Below, in pieces: positions 22,364-32,932 of a DNA stretch of 64,000 nt. Source of the DNA: Portulaca oleracea (lineage: Eukaryota > Streptophyta > Magnoliopsida > Caryophyllales > Portulacaceae); NCBI GenBank assembly GCA_029582165.1, contig CM055877.1, positions 34,064,249-34,128,248 on the forward strand. Reading direction: 5' to 3'. The notes below the pieces were generated by a model. The model saw only the letters and a program-made list of their open reading frames with translations, ran no database searches and was not told the DNA's origin. Positions within the stretch are counted from its first letter, which is position 1. Each line of letters starts with the position of its first letter. The position numbers and the translations under genes are program-made.

Positions 22364-23569
22364 ATGACAAAACGTCCTGCCAAAACCACTGCACCGTCCA
22401 GTGTCGCCAAACGCTTACGATCTAGTAAGCCTCCGGCCACTCCCGACGCCGCCTCCACCAACTCCTCCTCGGATGAATTGGCCATCATTCCCCGCCCTGC
22501 TCCGCCAACTGCTAGCTCGCAAGAAGCATTTCGCAAACGCCTCGAATCCATCAAGCAACGTCCCCTTCTCCACTGTGACCGTGTCGACATGGAAAGTCTC
22601 AAAGGTACCAATTTTGCCTTTCTTTCCACCCTTTCCTCACTTGGCTGTGACATACTTTTTTCTGCCGATGAATACTGCTACCCAAACCTTGTCTTCGAGT
22701 TCTATGCTCATCTTGAGAACACATCCCAAAATTCGTCCAAACCAACCTACAAAACCACTGTCTCGGGTTGCGAGATTCACCTCTCTGCCCTCAATATCGA
22801 GCGCATCCTTGGCCTCACCCCTGACCTCTCTAAACCTGGCCTCATGGACATCAATGATGCCCGTCTGGAACTCCTACAAGCCTTTGGAAAACCCTCCAAA
22901 ACAAAGTATCCTCAATACACAAATCTTGTGTCTGAGGCTCGATGTTTGTACTTCATCACTGTTCGCACCATTCTCCCTAGAGGAACCTCCAAAGAGACAA
23001 TCAATGACCCTTGCGCCTCCCTTCTCTTAAACATCCTCAATGACTGTCACCCAGACATGGGAGAAGTCATTCTGAACCACATTCTCCGCGCCGGTTCTAG
23101 TTCCACAGGCCCTCTTCCATACTCCAACCTTCTTAACCATTTCTTTAAGAGGTTCAATGTACCCCTCTCAGAGGCAGAAAAGACTCCCATCTCTCTTTCC
23201 ACCATCAACACCGCCACTTTGGAGTCTCTTGGCTATCGACCTCATCCTTCTGGTCACTGGATGCATTGTGATAACCTCCAACCTCTCCCAACCTCCTCAT
23301 CAGCACCGTCCCATCCTGACCCCTCTGCCTCCCTCCAAGCCCAAATTGATATATTGCAGTCTGACATCAGAACTTTGCAAACTGAGGTACGAGCCCTCCA
23401 GGAACTTCAACAGGCCCTCAATGCCATTCTTCTAGAAAGCGTCAACGTTTGCTCCACCTTGAAGGACCTGGTTCGACAGGCCGAAACTCTCTCACCCCAA
23501 AGACTCGACCGCCTCACTGCTGAGGACATTGCTGATGCTCTGATTGTTAATCCCCCTCCCCCACAGTGA
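22364..23569 (+). CDS. Element A ORF3, extra post-pol protein (401 aa)
   Basis: This is an intact ORF in the position where some Sireviruses carry an env-like gene. No signal peptide or membrane segment is visible. The N-terminus has a basic motif KRLRSSK (residues 16-22), a possible nuclear-localisation signal, in a Ser/Pro/Ala-rich tract. The core (about 85-300) has SLGCDILFSADEYCYPNLVF, EFYAHL, a GCEIHLSALNIERILGL block, RTILPRGTSKETIN, DMGEVILNHIL and GPLPYSNLLNHFFK. The C-terminal part (about 325-380) is heptad-like (IDILQSDIRTLQTEVRALQE). It resembles the putative plant transposon protein family and, collinearly, the Athila env-position ORF at 48807-47366. Function is unknown. Confidence 0.85.
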   Translation: MTKRPAKTTAPSSVAKRLRSSKPPATPDAASTNSSSDELAIIPRPAPPTASSQEAFRKRLESIKQRPLLHCDRVDMESLKGTNFAFLSTLSSLGCDILFSADEYCYPNLVFEFYAHLENTSQNSSKPTYKTTVSGCEIHLSALNIERILGLTPDLSKPGLMDINDARLELLQAFGKPSKTKYPQYTNLVSEARCLYFITVRTILPRGTSKETINDPCASLLLNILNDCHPDMGEVILNHILRAGSSSTGPLPYSNLLNHFFKRFNVPLSEAEKTPISLSTINTATLESLGYRPHPSGHWMHCDNLQPLPTSSSAPSHPDPSASLQAQIDILQSDIRTLQTEVRALQELQQALNAILLESVNVCSTLKDLVRQAETLSPQRLDRLTAEDIADALIVNPPPPQ

Positions 23570-23862
23570 CTCCCCTCTCCCTTTTAAACTCTCTTCTGAA
23601 ACTATTTTATTACTAGTATTTGGCCAAACATTTTAGGCTTCTTTTGTACTCTCCTGTTTCCTTATTGTCTGAAAGACAAAAAGGGGGAGAAACTCTTCAA
23701 ACTGGTCTTTTGGTCTGTAACCTCTAAATGCTACTATGATATATGACTACTATAATATGTGGCTACTATTACTCTGCTGCTCTATATATGCTACTTCCCT
23801 GCTATCAGCCTATACACAGATTCCCTCAAGAAGTTTTGTCTTTCAAACAAAAAGGGGGAGAT
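23570..23862 (+). promoter_or_regulatory. Element A 3' noncoding region with two PPTs
   Basis: Between the ORF3 stop and the 3' LTR lie two copies of a module reading GAAAGACAAAAAGGGGGAGA (about 23671-23690) and TTTCAAACAAAAAGGGGGAG (23841-23860). The second abuts the LTR start TGAAGAGG and is the functional-position polypurine tract. No ORF is seen in this stretch. Confidence 0.8.
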
Positions 23863-24627
23863 TGAAGAGGTCCAGGTTGCACATGAGGACCTCAGCAGAA
23901 ACTGTCACACGATGAATCGCCAACTCAGCATTAAGATTTTGTTTGAAAGAGAAATCAGGGAAGTATCAATCATATCTCAAATACATTCCTTCCTACCATA
24001 TTGAGATAGCATAATATAATATCTTGAGTTTCCTTGTTTCAGAAATTAAACGAGAAGGCAAGATAAATGGAGCAAAGGAAATCACGTGGAGGATCATCAT
24101 TATTAAGGAAACTATCTTGAAGATTGGAAAGAAGCCGTTACGTCCAACTCTACAAATACTGTTGCTCCTCCTTCAGATAACAGATATCTCTGGCGTGAAG
24201 AAACAAAAGAAGTAGTAGGAGTTTTGTAAGAGAGAACTCTGAGTGTAGGAATTTCTAAAATTCTGAGTGTAACCACAGTTGTCTCGTGGCGAGTAGAGTA
24301 ACCAGTGTTCTAACTGGTGAGGACCTCATAAGGTCGCACAAACTGTTGAATTCAGTGATCTATCGATAAGTAAGGTCACTATGTGAAATCGCCTCATCTG
24401 TGAGGCTTCAAGATCAGAAGATAGTTTACTAGTCTTCTGCCTTTGTAAGCTGCACTGAGGACCTCATCATCCTCATCTCAGCTGAGTAGTAATCTGTGTT
24501 TAAGCACTTTTATTCAATAATAAAGAAAGTATTTTTCAGTATCTAAAAGTGCTATTTAATCTAGTTGTGTTGTTTAAAGTGCAGAAATTCTCATAACCCT
24601 AATCACCCCCCCTCTAGGGTTATTTCA
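23863..24627 (+). repeat. Element A 3' LTR (765 bp)
   Basis: It is nearly identical to the 5' LTR, with roughly a dozen substitutions or small indels by eye. It contains the same three TGAGGACCTCA motifs and ends TTATTTCA before the CTTCT duplication. Confidence 0.92.
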
Positions 24628-26314
24628 CTTCTCTCTCAGTTTCCCCCTATTCTCTCCTTCCCTCTCTGCCGTCCCTTGCCACCACAACGTCGTCAGACCA
24701 TTGTCGGCCGCCGCTCCGAACCCCAGCAACCACCCTGAGCCACCGCCGGCCTCCTTCCTTTCTTCTTCTTTCCATTTCTCCCATTGCTATATTTGTTGTC
24801 GTGACGCCGCCGCCGTCCACGGTTGTCGTTGCTGTCTCCGACCGATCCCAAGCACCACCGTTGACGTAGACGACCACCTTCGCTGCCCAGCCGCTCGCCG
24901 CTGCCGCCCAGACTTAGACAGGATCGACATCTGTTGTTGTGCCGCCGCACTACTGTTGTGGTTGTTGCTGCTGTCGAACCGAAGCACCAACACCCACGAT
25001 CCGAAGACCATCGTCTCCTCTCGCCGCCGCCGCCGAAATCGTTGGTGCCCTCTCCGCTTACGTAAAACCCTTATGCCCGAGCTAATTCGCGTCGTTAGTG
25101 AGCTCAAGTGTGTTCGTTTTTGCTGTGAAGTGAAGTTAATCAGGTAATGTCTATGCTCTAAACCCTACTGTGATGCTCTTTAAATGTGTTTTAATGTTTT
25201 CTAATCTGTTTTGAGAATTGCATCCGGAAAGGGGACTTTATATTAAAAATGTGACCATCTGTTTTGGATAACTATTTGTAATTGTTATACTTTGATTTAT
25301 TGAGTTGAGAAATTGAGATGGTCTTTTATTAGTGGTTTTAGTATTGGTTTTGATAACCTTGGTTGGGTTTGACTTGAGAGCTGTGACCTGAGATTTGCAT
25401 AAGATACTAATAATTCAAGTGAAACTTTAAGCGGGTTTATTTGGTCGTAGCCTGTGGTAGGCAAAGGGTCTGGGACCCTGGTCGTAGCCTGTGGTAGGGA
25501 AAGGGTCTGGGATCCTTGTCGTAGCCTATCGTAGGTGGAAATGTGAACTCTTGATACCCTGGTCGTAGCCTGTGGTAGGCAAAGGGTCTAGGACCCTGGT
25601 CGTAGCCTGTGGTAGGCAGAAATGTGAGCTCTTGATATTCTGGTCGTAGCCTGTGGTAGGCAAAGGGTCTGGTACCCTGGTCGTATCCTGTGGTAGGCAA
25701 AGGGTCAGGGACCCTGGTCGTAGCCTGTGGTAGGCGGAAATGTGAACTTTTGATAATTTTTGGTCGTAGCCTGTGGTAGGCAGAGGATCTGGGATCCGGT
25801 CTTATATTCGTTACTTTAAGGGATGCGACATCCCGCCCGCATAATAAAATATTAAATGGTTGGGCTAAGGAAAGCAGTTAAGGGTCAAAGGTTTATGAAA
25901 TGATTTGATTTGTTCCCTTTCCCTTAAATGAGTTGAAACGAATTTGAATTATTCTTAATGGTTAGGGGTAGACATTATTGAGTTTTCCCACTCATTTTTA
26001 TAATGTTTTGTTTTCAGGTGATGATCTATATGCTGGGAACGGGAATTAGAAGTGAGGATGGCGTGCCTAGTAGTTGTCCTTCATGTTGTTTTTCAATTGA
26101 GAAAGTTTTAGAGTTAAGTAGAGTTTTATTTCTAAGTTCGAGTTTGTTAGTATGGTTTACCATTAAGGAACAGTTGTATTTTTTCCTTCTCGTCTTGTAT
26201 TCCTTCGGGGATACGTCAGTGACGCCCCAATAAGAGTTGAGACTTCCGCTGAGTTTTTCCGTTAGCGTTAGTTTAACTTTGACTTTTCTATAATTGAATT
26301 TCCGGGGCGTTGCA
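24628..26314 (+). repeat. First complete Tekay/Del-like LTR, right part
   Basis: This continues the LTR broken at 16160. It begins with the CTTCT duplication and pyrimidine-rich sequence, has a CCG-rich island (about 24700-25060) and a donor-like AATCAGGTAATG near 25140. It ends CGGGGCGTTGCA at 26314. The CCG-rich part gives open frames on both strands, but these only reflect composition. A minisatellite occupies 25443-25800. Confidence 0.85.
25443..25800 (+). repeat. Minisatellite in first LTR
   Basis: About nine imperfect units of roughly 35-47 bp share the core GTCGTAGCCTGTGGTAGGC, with AAAGGGTCTGGGACCCT or GGAAATGTGAACTCTTGAT tails alternating. The array is followed by the small dyad GGGATGCGACATCCC (near 25819). 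The second LTR has a shorter related array at 30024-30378. Confidence 0.85.
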
Positions 26315-26317
26315 GAA

Positions 26318-26329
26318 TGGTATCAGAGC
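26318..26329 (+). promoter_or_regulatory. Primer-binding site, first internal region
   Basis: TGGTATCAGAGC, the initiator-tRNA-Met complement, starts three bases after the LTR end at 26314. Confidence 0.9.
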
Positions 26330-27300
26330 TCTGGGCTGCAACCTGGTAGCTCCTAAGTGTCCATTAGGTTTAGTTAGACCTTAGGATGCTACATTCGGAG
26401 TGATGAGTGTAGGATGGGGGTTTTGAATGTTTGTCTGTTTCTTGGATTTCTTATATGTTGCAAATGCGTGCTTGATTATTTTATTTTTCATATGTTGGGT
26501 TGTATATCATCGCCTTTGCTATGAGCAGGAGACTTTAGCTCATCTGAAAGACTTAAAAGCCCGAGGTGGGTGCGGAATATAGCTCCGAGGAGGGCCTGGA
26601 ACCAGAAGAAGACCTCTGATGAGAATTTGGAGGCCGAGAGAAGACTTGTCATACGTGGAGCAGTCGCTGGAGATTTTAGGTTGCAGAGAAGGTAGCCTCA
26701 ATGAAAGATCGAGCCTTAAGATGAGGCTCTGGTAGAGTTCAAGGTGGAAGCAGACCCCGAGGAGGACTCGGGGGATGAGTTTGACGATCCTGATTAGACC
26801 TCAATCGCGATCCGCAGGAACCCTTTTTCGTATGAAAATACTCTTAGTAGAGTTAGTAAAAGAGTAGTGGGATTAGTCCCAAGTAGTAATACTTACATGT
26901 CTTTAGTTTTTGATTGTTTAAAATTTATAACCGTGTGATTTGTTGCTTTTGTTAGTCCAAGTAGGGAGAGAATGAAACTTTATGTTATGCTCGGGTGCAA
27001 GTGATATGAAGTATTCTTGGGCTATTGTTATAATCTTGTGAAAGTGAAAAGATGTTGGCAAATGATCAAGTGAAATGTGGAGTTAATCTCAAAGATGGAA
27101 CCCTTGAATTTTGTTGCAAGTACCAAAGTGTTGAAATGTGATGCTATTAAATGTGATTAGAGTTTAAGTTATGTTTATGGTTTTTTTACTTGTCGAGTTC
27201 TTTTATGTTTTAGTCTAATATGAGTAGTTAACTTTGGAATTCGTATTTACGTTGTGAGAATAAGAACCCTAGTAGTCTAAATCGACCCCTTTGAACCAGG
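26330..27300 (+). other. Tekay/Del-like leader
   Basis: This is noncoding sequence between the primer-binding site and gag. Its first 310 bases recur after the second LTR (30910-31228). No convincing ORF or regulatory element other than the primer site is seen. Confidence 0.6.
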
Positions 27301-28430
27301 ATGTCGGACACGAACGGTTCTCACTCCCATAATGTTACCCGAGAGCGCATAGTGCGGCGAACAAGACTCAAATCGTGGATTGCGCGCCAACGTTTGGCTC
27401 ACTTGATACCAGGGTCGAGTACAACAACACTAGGGAACGACCTTGCTAGCATGCTGATGATTGAGATGCTGAACAAGCACGAGGACCTGCTGAGGAATGT
27501 GGTGGATCGATAAGGAGGAGAAAGGGAAGATGATCCCTCCGCACTCCTCCATAGGTTCAATAGTTTTAACCCGCCCACTTACACAGGGGTACCTGACCCC
27601 AAAGTCTTTGAAGATTGGGTTAGGGAGATTGAAAAGATTTTTGATACAACATGCTGTCCCGAGGAGTTAAGGGTGGATTTTGCTGCATACCACCTGAAGG
27701 AGGAGGCCGATCTATGGTGGGCCAGTGTGAAAGAGATACGGACCGAACCGGGTTTCGACTTGAACCATTTTAAATTGGTGCTGAAGGATCGATTTTATCC
27801 TATGTCCCTACAAAAGGCTAAAGAAAGGGAATTCATGGACCTACGCCAAAGGGAGCTTAGTGTGCTCGCTTATTCTGCTAAGTTCACCGAGCTATCTCGG
27901 TTTGCACCTGCCCTTGTGTCTAGTGAACAATTGAGGATGGATCGCTTCTGGGATTGATTGAACTGCAAGATTCAGGACCGGATGTCAACACGTGATTTCT
28001 CCTCCTACCAGAACATGTTGAACGTTGCTCTCACTGTGGAAAGGGTAATGCACGACATGGAACGACAACTTGCCACTCAGGGGCTCAAGAGGAAGAAGCC
28101 GCCCCATTTCAACCGACCTCAACCCTACCAAGAGAAGAGGTTCCGCCTCAACAATTGGCAAAGCAATCAGTCTTCAGGACGTACGCCCTCGAATGTCCCA
28201 ACCTGCCGAAACTGTGGCTGACCTGGGCATTATGATCGAGATTGTAGAATGAGGGTTGTAAGGAGATGATGATTTAAGTGTGGAAGTCCCCAACATCACA
28301 TAAGACACTGTCCTCAGTTGACCTCGAAGGGCTATGACAATGAAAGCAATGGAAATGATGGGAACAATGAAAACCAGAGGGCCTCACCTTTAAGTTATCA
28401 AGAACCTGGAAAGCAGAAGAGGAAATGAGA
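27301..28430 (+). pseudogene. gag: Tekay/Del-like gag with two zinc knuckles
   Basis: It starts at ATG 27301. The capsid-type retrotransposon gag domain is clear (FNPPTYTGVPDPKVFEDWV, AAYHLKEEADLWW, KDRFYPMSLQKAKEREFM, LSRFAPALV), and two knuckles follow, CRNCG-stop-PGHYDRDC (about 28201-28245) and CFKCGSPQHHIRHC (about 28270). Stops at 27511-27513, 27955-27957, 28219-28221 and 28267-28269 interrupt what is otherwise one frame. Gag ends near 28428 and the polypurine region follows within 35 bases, so the whole of pol has been deleted. Confidence 0.85.
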
Positions 28431-28463
28431 TCAAAGTACCCTCACCTGTTTCACTCTTAAAGG

Positions 28464-28591
28464 TACGTCAAGTTTCGAGGACGAAACTTCTTTTAAGGAG
28501 GTAATGATGTAAACCTCGAGCTTTAGGAAGAACGGAACCGTTAGGTCTAAGTTTAAGTTTCGGGACGAAACTTCTTTTAAGGAGGTAATGA
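28464..28591 (+). promoter_or_regulatory. Duplicated PPT and LTR-edge unit before second LTR
   Basis: Two polypurine modules (GAAACTTCTTTTAAGGAGG, at about 28479-28502 and 28565-28587) are separated by an 84-bp unit (28508-28591) that begins TGTAAACCTCGAG, like an LTR start. The full LTR begins at 28592. The arrangement mirrors the tandem units at 14176-14387. Confidence 0.75.
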
Positions 28592-28815
28592 TGTAAAACC
28601 CCGAAAAATCCAAAGTTGTTGACCGTGACGTTAGTAGTAAATTAGATTTGACTCCGTTAATTGTTAAATTTTCATTGTGATTATTTATGCTAACACTTGA
28701 GCTCGTAGGACCGTTGGGGGACTAACAAGGGTGCATTGGTAAATTTTTTTTGTGTCGTTATTATTATTATTATTAGTAGCATCGTATTATTGTTATTCTT
28801 ACTATGTTGTTGTTG

Positions 28816-28917
<102 letters not shown>

Positions 28918-30023
28918 GCAAACGTGAGGCTTATTAGCAGACTAGTATCACTACTATTATTATATGTTTTATGTATGTGATGTTAGTATTAGTTTCACAT
29001 TAGTAATTTGATAGTGCTGTTATTAGCAATATTAGTATTAGGCAACATTATTAGTTAGTGGCGGAATCTTATGAGATTGAGTTTGTTAGGGATTAGTTTC
29101 AGCCAGTTAAACAGATCGTTAGAGTTAGAGTAAGATTGAAAGTGGATTAAAGGGAGGATTAGGAGTTAATAGATATTAAACCTAGCACTAAACACACGCA
29201 GACCCCGTTTCCTTCTCTCTCAGTTTCTCCATATTCTCTCATTCCTCTCTGTTTCCTTGCGCCACACAACCGTCGGACCATTGTCGACGCCGCTCGAACC
29301 CCAAAGAAGCACCGTGAGCCACCACCGACCTCCTTCCTTTTTTCTTCTTTCCCTTTCTCCCATTGTTATATTTGTTGTCGTGACGCCGCCACCGTCCACG
29401 GTTGTTGTCGTTGCTGCCTCCGACCGATCCCAAGCACAACCGTTGATGTAGACGACCACCTTCGCTGCCAAGCCGCTCGCCGGTGCCGCCCAAACTTAGA
29501 CAGGATCGACATCTGCTGCTGTGCCGCCGCGCTACTGTTGTGGTTGTTGCTGCTGTCGAACCGAGGCACAAACACCCACGATCCGAAGACCATCGTCTCC
29601 TCTCGCCGCCGCCGCCGAAATCGTTGGTGCCCTCTCCGCTTACGTAAAACCCTTATGCCCGAGCTAATTCGCGTCGTTAGTGAGCTAAAGTGTGTTCGTT
29701 TTTGCTGTGAAGTGAAGTTAATCAGGTAATGTCTATGCTCTAAACACTACTGGGATGCTCTTTAAATGTGTTTTAATGTTTTCTAATCTGTTTTGACAAT
29801 TGGATCCCGAAAGGGGACATTATGTGGAAAATGTGACCATCTATTTTGGATAACTGTTTGTAATTGTTATACTTTGATTTATTGAGTTAAGAAATTGAGA
29901 TGGTCTTTTATTAATGGTTTTAGTATTGGTTTTGATAACCTGGGTTGGGTTTGACTTGAGAGCTGTGACCTGAGATTTGCATAAGATACTAATAATTCAA
30001 GTGAAACTTTAAGCGGGTTTATT

Positions 30024-30378
30024 TGGCCGTAGCCTGTGGTAGGCAAAGGGTCCGGGATCCTGGTCATAGCTTGTGGTAGGCGGAAATGTGAACTCTTGAC
30101 ACTGGTGTGCTTTGTGGTAGGCAAAGTGCAGGACCACAGTGGTCGAGTGGCTTTGTGGTAGTGGCAGAGTCCGGGACTGGTCGTAGCCTGTGGTAGGCAG
30201 AAATGTGAACTCTTGATATTGTGGTCGTAGCCTGTGGTAGGGAAAGGGTCTGGTACCCTGGTCGTATCCTGTCGTAGGCAAAGGATCAGGGACCCTGGTC
30301 GTAGCCTGTGGTAGGCGGAAATGTGAACATTTGATACTTTTTGGTCGTAGCCTCTGGTAGGCAGAGGATTTGGGATCC
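30024..30378 (+). repeat. Minisatellite in second LTR
   Basis: About seven units share GTAGCCTGTGGTAGG with the first LTR, but the array is shorter and more disordered, with one scrambled section (30095-30180, GTGCTTTGTGGTAGGC and GGCTTTGTGGTAG). Confidence 0.8.
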
Positions 30379-30894
30379 GGTCTGATATTCGTTACTTTAA
30401 GGGATGCGACATCCCGCCGCATAATAAAATATTAACTGGTTGGGCTGAGGAAAGTAGTTAAGGGTCAAAGGTTTATGAAATGATTTGATTTGTTCCCTTT
30501 CCCTTAAATAAGTTGAAACGAACTTGAATTATTCTTAATGGTTAGGGGTAGACATTATTGAGTTTTCCCACTCATTTTTGTAATGTTTTGTTTTCAGGTG
30601 AAGATCTATATGCTGGGAACGGGAATTAGAAGTGACGTTGGCGTGCCTAGTAGTTGTCCTTCATGTTGTTTTTCAATTGAGAAAGTTTTAGAGTTAAGTA
30701 GAGTTTTATTTCTAAGTTCGAGTTTGTTAGTATGGTTTACCATTAACGAACAGTTGTATTTTTTTCTTCTCGCTTTGTATTCCTTCGGGGATACGACAGT
30801 GACGCCCCAATAAGAGTTGAGACTTCCGCTGAGTTTTTCCGTTAACGTTAGTTTAACTTTAACTTTTCTATAATTGAATTTACGGGGCGTTGTA

Positions 30895-31228
30895 GAATGG
30901 TATCAGAGCTCTGGGTTGCGACCTGGTAGCTCCTAAGTGTCCATTAGGTTTAGTTAGACCTTAGGATGCTACGTTCGGAGTGATGAGTGTAGGATGGGGG
31001 TATGGAATGTTTGTCTGTTTCTTGGATTTCTTATATGTTGCAAGTGCGTGCTTGATTATTTTATTTTTCATATGTTGGGTCGTATATCGTCGCCTTTGCT
31101 ATGAGCACGAGACTTTAGCTCATCTGAAAGACTTAAAAGCCCGAGGTGGGTGCGGAATATAGTCCCGAGGAGGGCCTGGAACCAGAAGAAGACCTCTGAT
31201 GAGAATTTGGAGACCGAGAGAAGACTTG
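30895..31228 (+). other. Second primer-binding site and internal fragment
   Basis: TGGTATCAGAGC (30898-30909) and about 320 bases of leader repeat the sequence at 26315-26650 with few changes, then similarity stops abruptly at about 31228. No gag follows. This is the start of a second element copy fused behind the second LTR. Confidence 0.75.
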
Positions 31229-32932
31229 ACATAGCACCTCCTCCCCCTTGCGTGAACTCTAGGTTTCATTCTAAGTTTCTTCTAGTGTTTTTGGTTATAA
31301 TTTCTTGCTGTTATTATTCCTAGTGTATATTATTTATAATTGCTGTTTTAAACCATTATTATCTCTTAGATTATAATCTTGGAATTTATATATATTGTGA
31401 ATTACAAAGTTTCATTCTTTGTCGGTTATTTCTTTATGTTCTTTATAATTCTTTCACATGTTCTTTGGTTATTTCTTGCTGTAAATATATGATCTAGATG
31501 TAAACCATGTTTATGATGTGTATTATACAAATTTCATGAAAATCTTGATTAGTATGTATGAGTTTAGGGTTATGTATCTTGATTTTTGTATTAAGTGATA
31601 ATCTTGATGGGTTAACTATTAATTGTGCCTTCCTTTTATGATTGAATCATGTTAGGTGTGTGAATGGGGTGATGGTGTTAGCTACGGGGGACATTGCATG
31701 CCTGTGTAAACCATGTGGAGAGTAGTGATATTTAATATTTATGTTAGTTTTAGTAATTATTTAGTTAGGGTAAAGCATGCTAGGTTTAGTGTGAAAATCA
31801 AGTTAAATTCTTGACTCATTAGTTAGATGATTATATGTTAACTTTTATGTGACTATTATGTAATTCATGTCATGTAAAACATGTTAAAGTGTGTGATTAG
31901 CAAAGTTCTATTCTTGATTGATTTAGCAAGTAGTTATATGCTTTCTTTGGGTTTTGTGATGTGTTATATCATGTTTAATGTCGTGGTTAATCATGCTAAA
32001 TTATTTTAGGTTTGGTTAGTTATTAAAGTATGATTCTTGATTTCGGTTTAAGTGTTCATATGTTCTTTATGTTCATTCACATGTCCTTGTTGGTCATCCA
32101 TGTGGGAGTATGAGAATGGTAGAAGATTATAAGTAAAAGCATGTTTAGGTTCTTTAATGTTTAATGTGTGATCTAAGGCGTTAGTGATAAGTTGGGTGTT
32201 ATGTTCTTAAGGTTGACTTTAGTGAGTTTTAATTTTAGAAATAATGAAAAATGGAACTTGATTGGATTAGGAAAGAAACTTTACCCTTAGCCACTGTAAG
32301 AGGCCCAAATTAGGATCCCGGGATCGAATGGTGAGAGTTAGAACCGAAATTACCAACTATATGGGAACCGGGAACGGGACACCTTCGTTAGGGCGTAAAG
32401 AATGGGTCCCCCTAAGTAGTATAGTCGTCATTTGACCGAACCACTTGGTCTGGAAGTACCCCTAAGTCTTAGCTTTAATAGGAATTTGGATTTACGAACG
32501 TTCGATGTGTATAGCTCTAGTTATAGCCATTTTACTAAAACCTGCCAGATTTGGACCAGTCGGTGAATTTGATACTTTTAGGGTCTTCAAGGATGATATA
32601 CGCTTAGTTGTCAACATGATAGTTTTATTAGACATCATGAGGTTTCTAGAAAATCCAAAACTAGACCTATAGGGTTTCAGAAAGTCAAGTTATGGTTCTT
32701 GCTAAAGAGATGCAATCTGTCATGTTTCTAATTGCTAATAAATGTGTTGCTATGTGAAAATGTTGATTGGTTTTAATATGTTGATTATTTGGAATGTGTG
32801 AAGTATGTATAAAATGTAATTCATGAATGATGGGAACCTTATAGTGTTCCTAGCTAGGGGAGGGTTAGGAACAAGGTAATGAGCACTAACTTCGAAGGGC
32901 GCGTTTTGATTAGAGAAATTATTTTATTTTAG
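31229..32932 (+). other. AT-rich segment joined to the third LTR
   Basis: No ORF of interest is present. The first 30 bases are C-rich (CACCTCCTCCCCCTTGCGTG) and the last are TTATTTTAG, giving an intron-like acceptor at the point where similarity to the other LTRs begins. A GC-richer part at 32270-32560 (GGATCCCGGGATCGAATGG, GGAACCGGGAACGGGAC) is unlike the other LTRs. It may be the 5' part of a diverged LTR or an inserted fragment. Confidence 0.4.

Larger units (their letters stand above)
16161..24627 (+). mobile_element. Copia element A, Sirevirus-type, near complete
   Basis: An 8467-bp element with LTRs 16161-16923 and 23863-24627 and a perfect 5-bp target duplication CTTCT (16156-16160, 24628-24632). 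The order PBS, gag, PR-INT-RT-RNase H, extra ORF3, PPT, LTR is seen. The copia order (INT before RT), SIRE-like gag, long 3' region and several G5AG polypurine motifs indicate the Sirevirus lineage. About a dozen differences between the two LTRs (roughly 1.5 per cent by eye) show a recent insertion, although pol already has two frameshifts. Confidence 0.9.

Noticed and set aside
22364..23569. Calling ORF3 a viral-type envelope glycoprotein because of its position.
   Set aside because: No signal peptide, membrane segment or glycoprotein-like cysteine pattern is visible; it is a soluble, basic and coiled-coil protein.
24647..25147. Several overlapping open frames on both strands, Arg/Ser/Cys-rich.
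   Set aside because: They come from the CCG-rich LTR island and recur with frameshifts in the second LTR, so they are not under coding constraint.
25437..25800. Regular spaced repeats that could be read as a CRISPR-like array, and a Tyr/Arg/Pro-rich open frame on the minus strand.
   Set aside because: This is a plant LTR; the array is an imperfect minisatellite without unique spacers or cas genes, and the open frame only translates the repeat.
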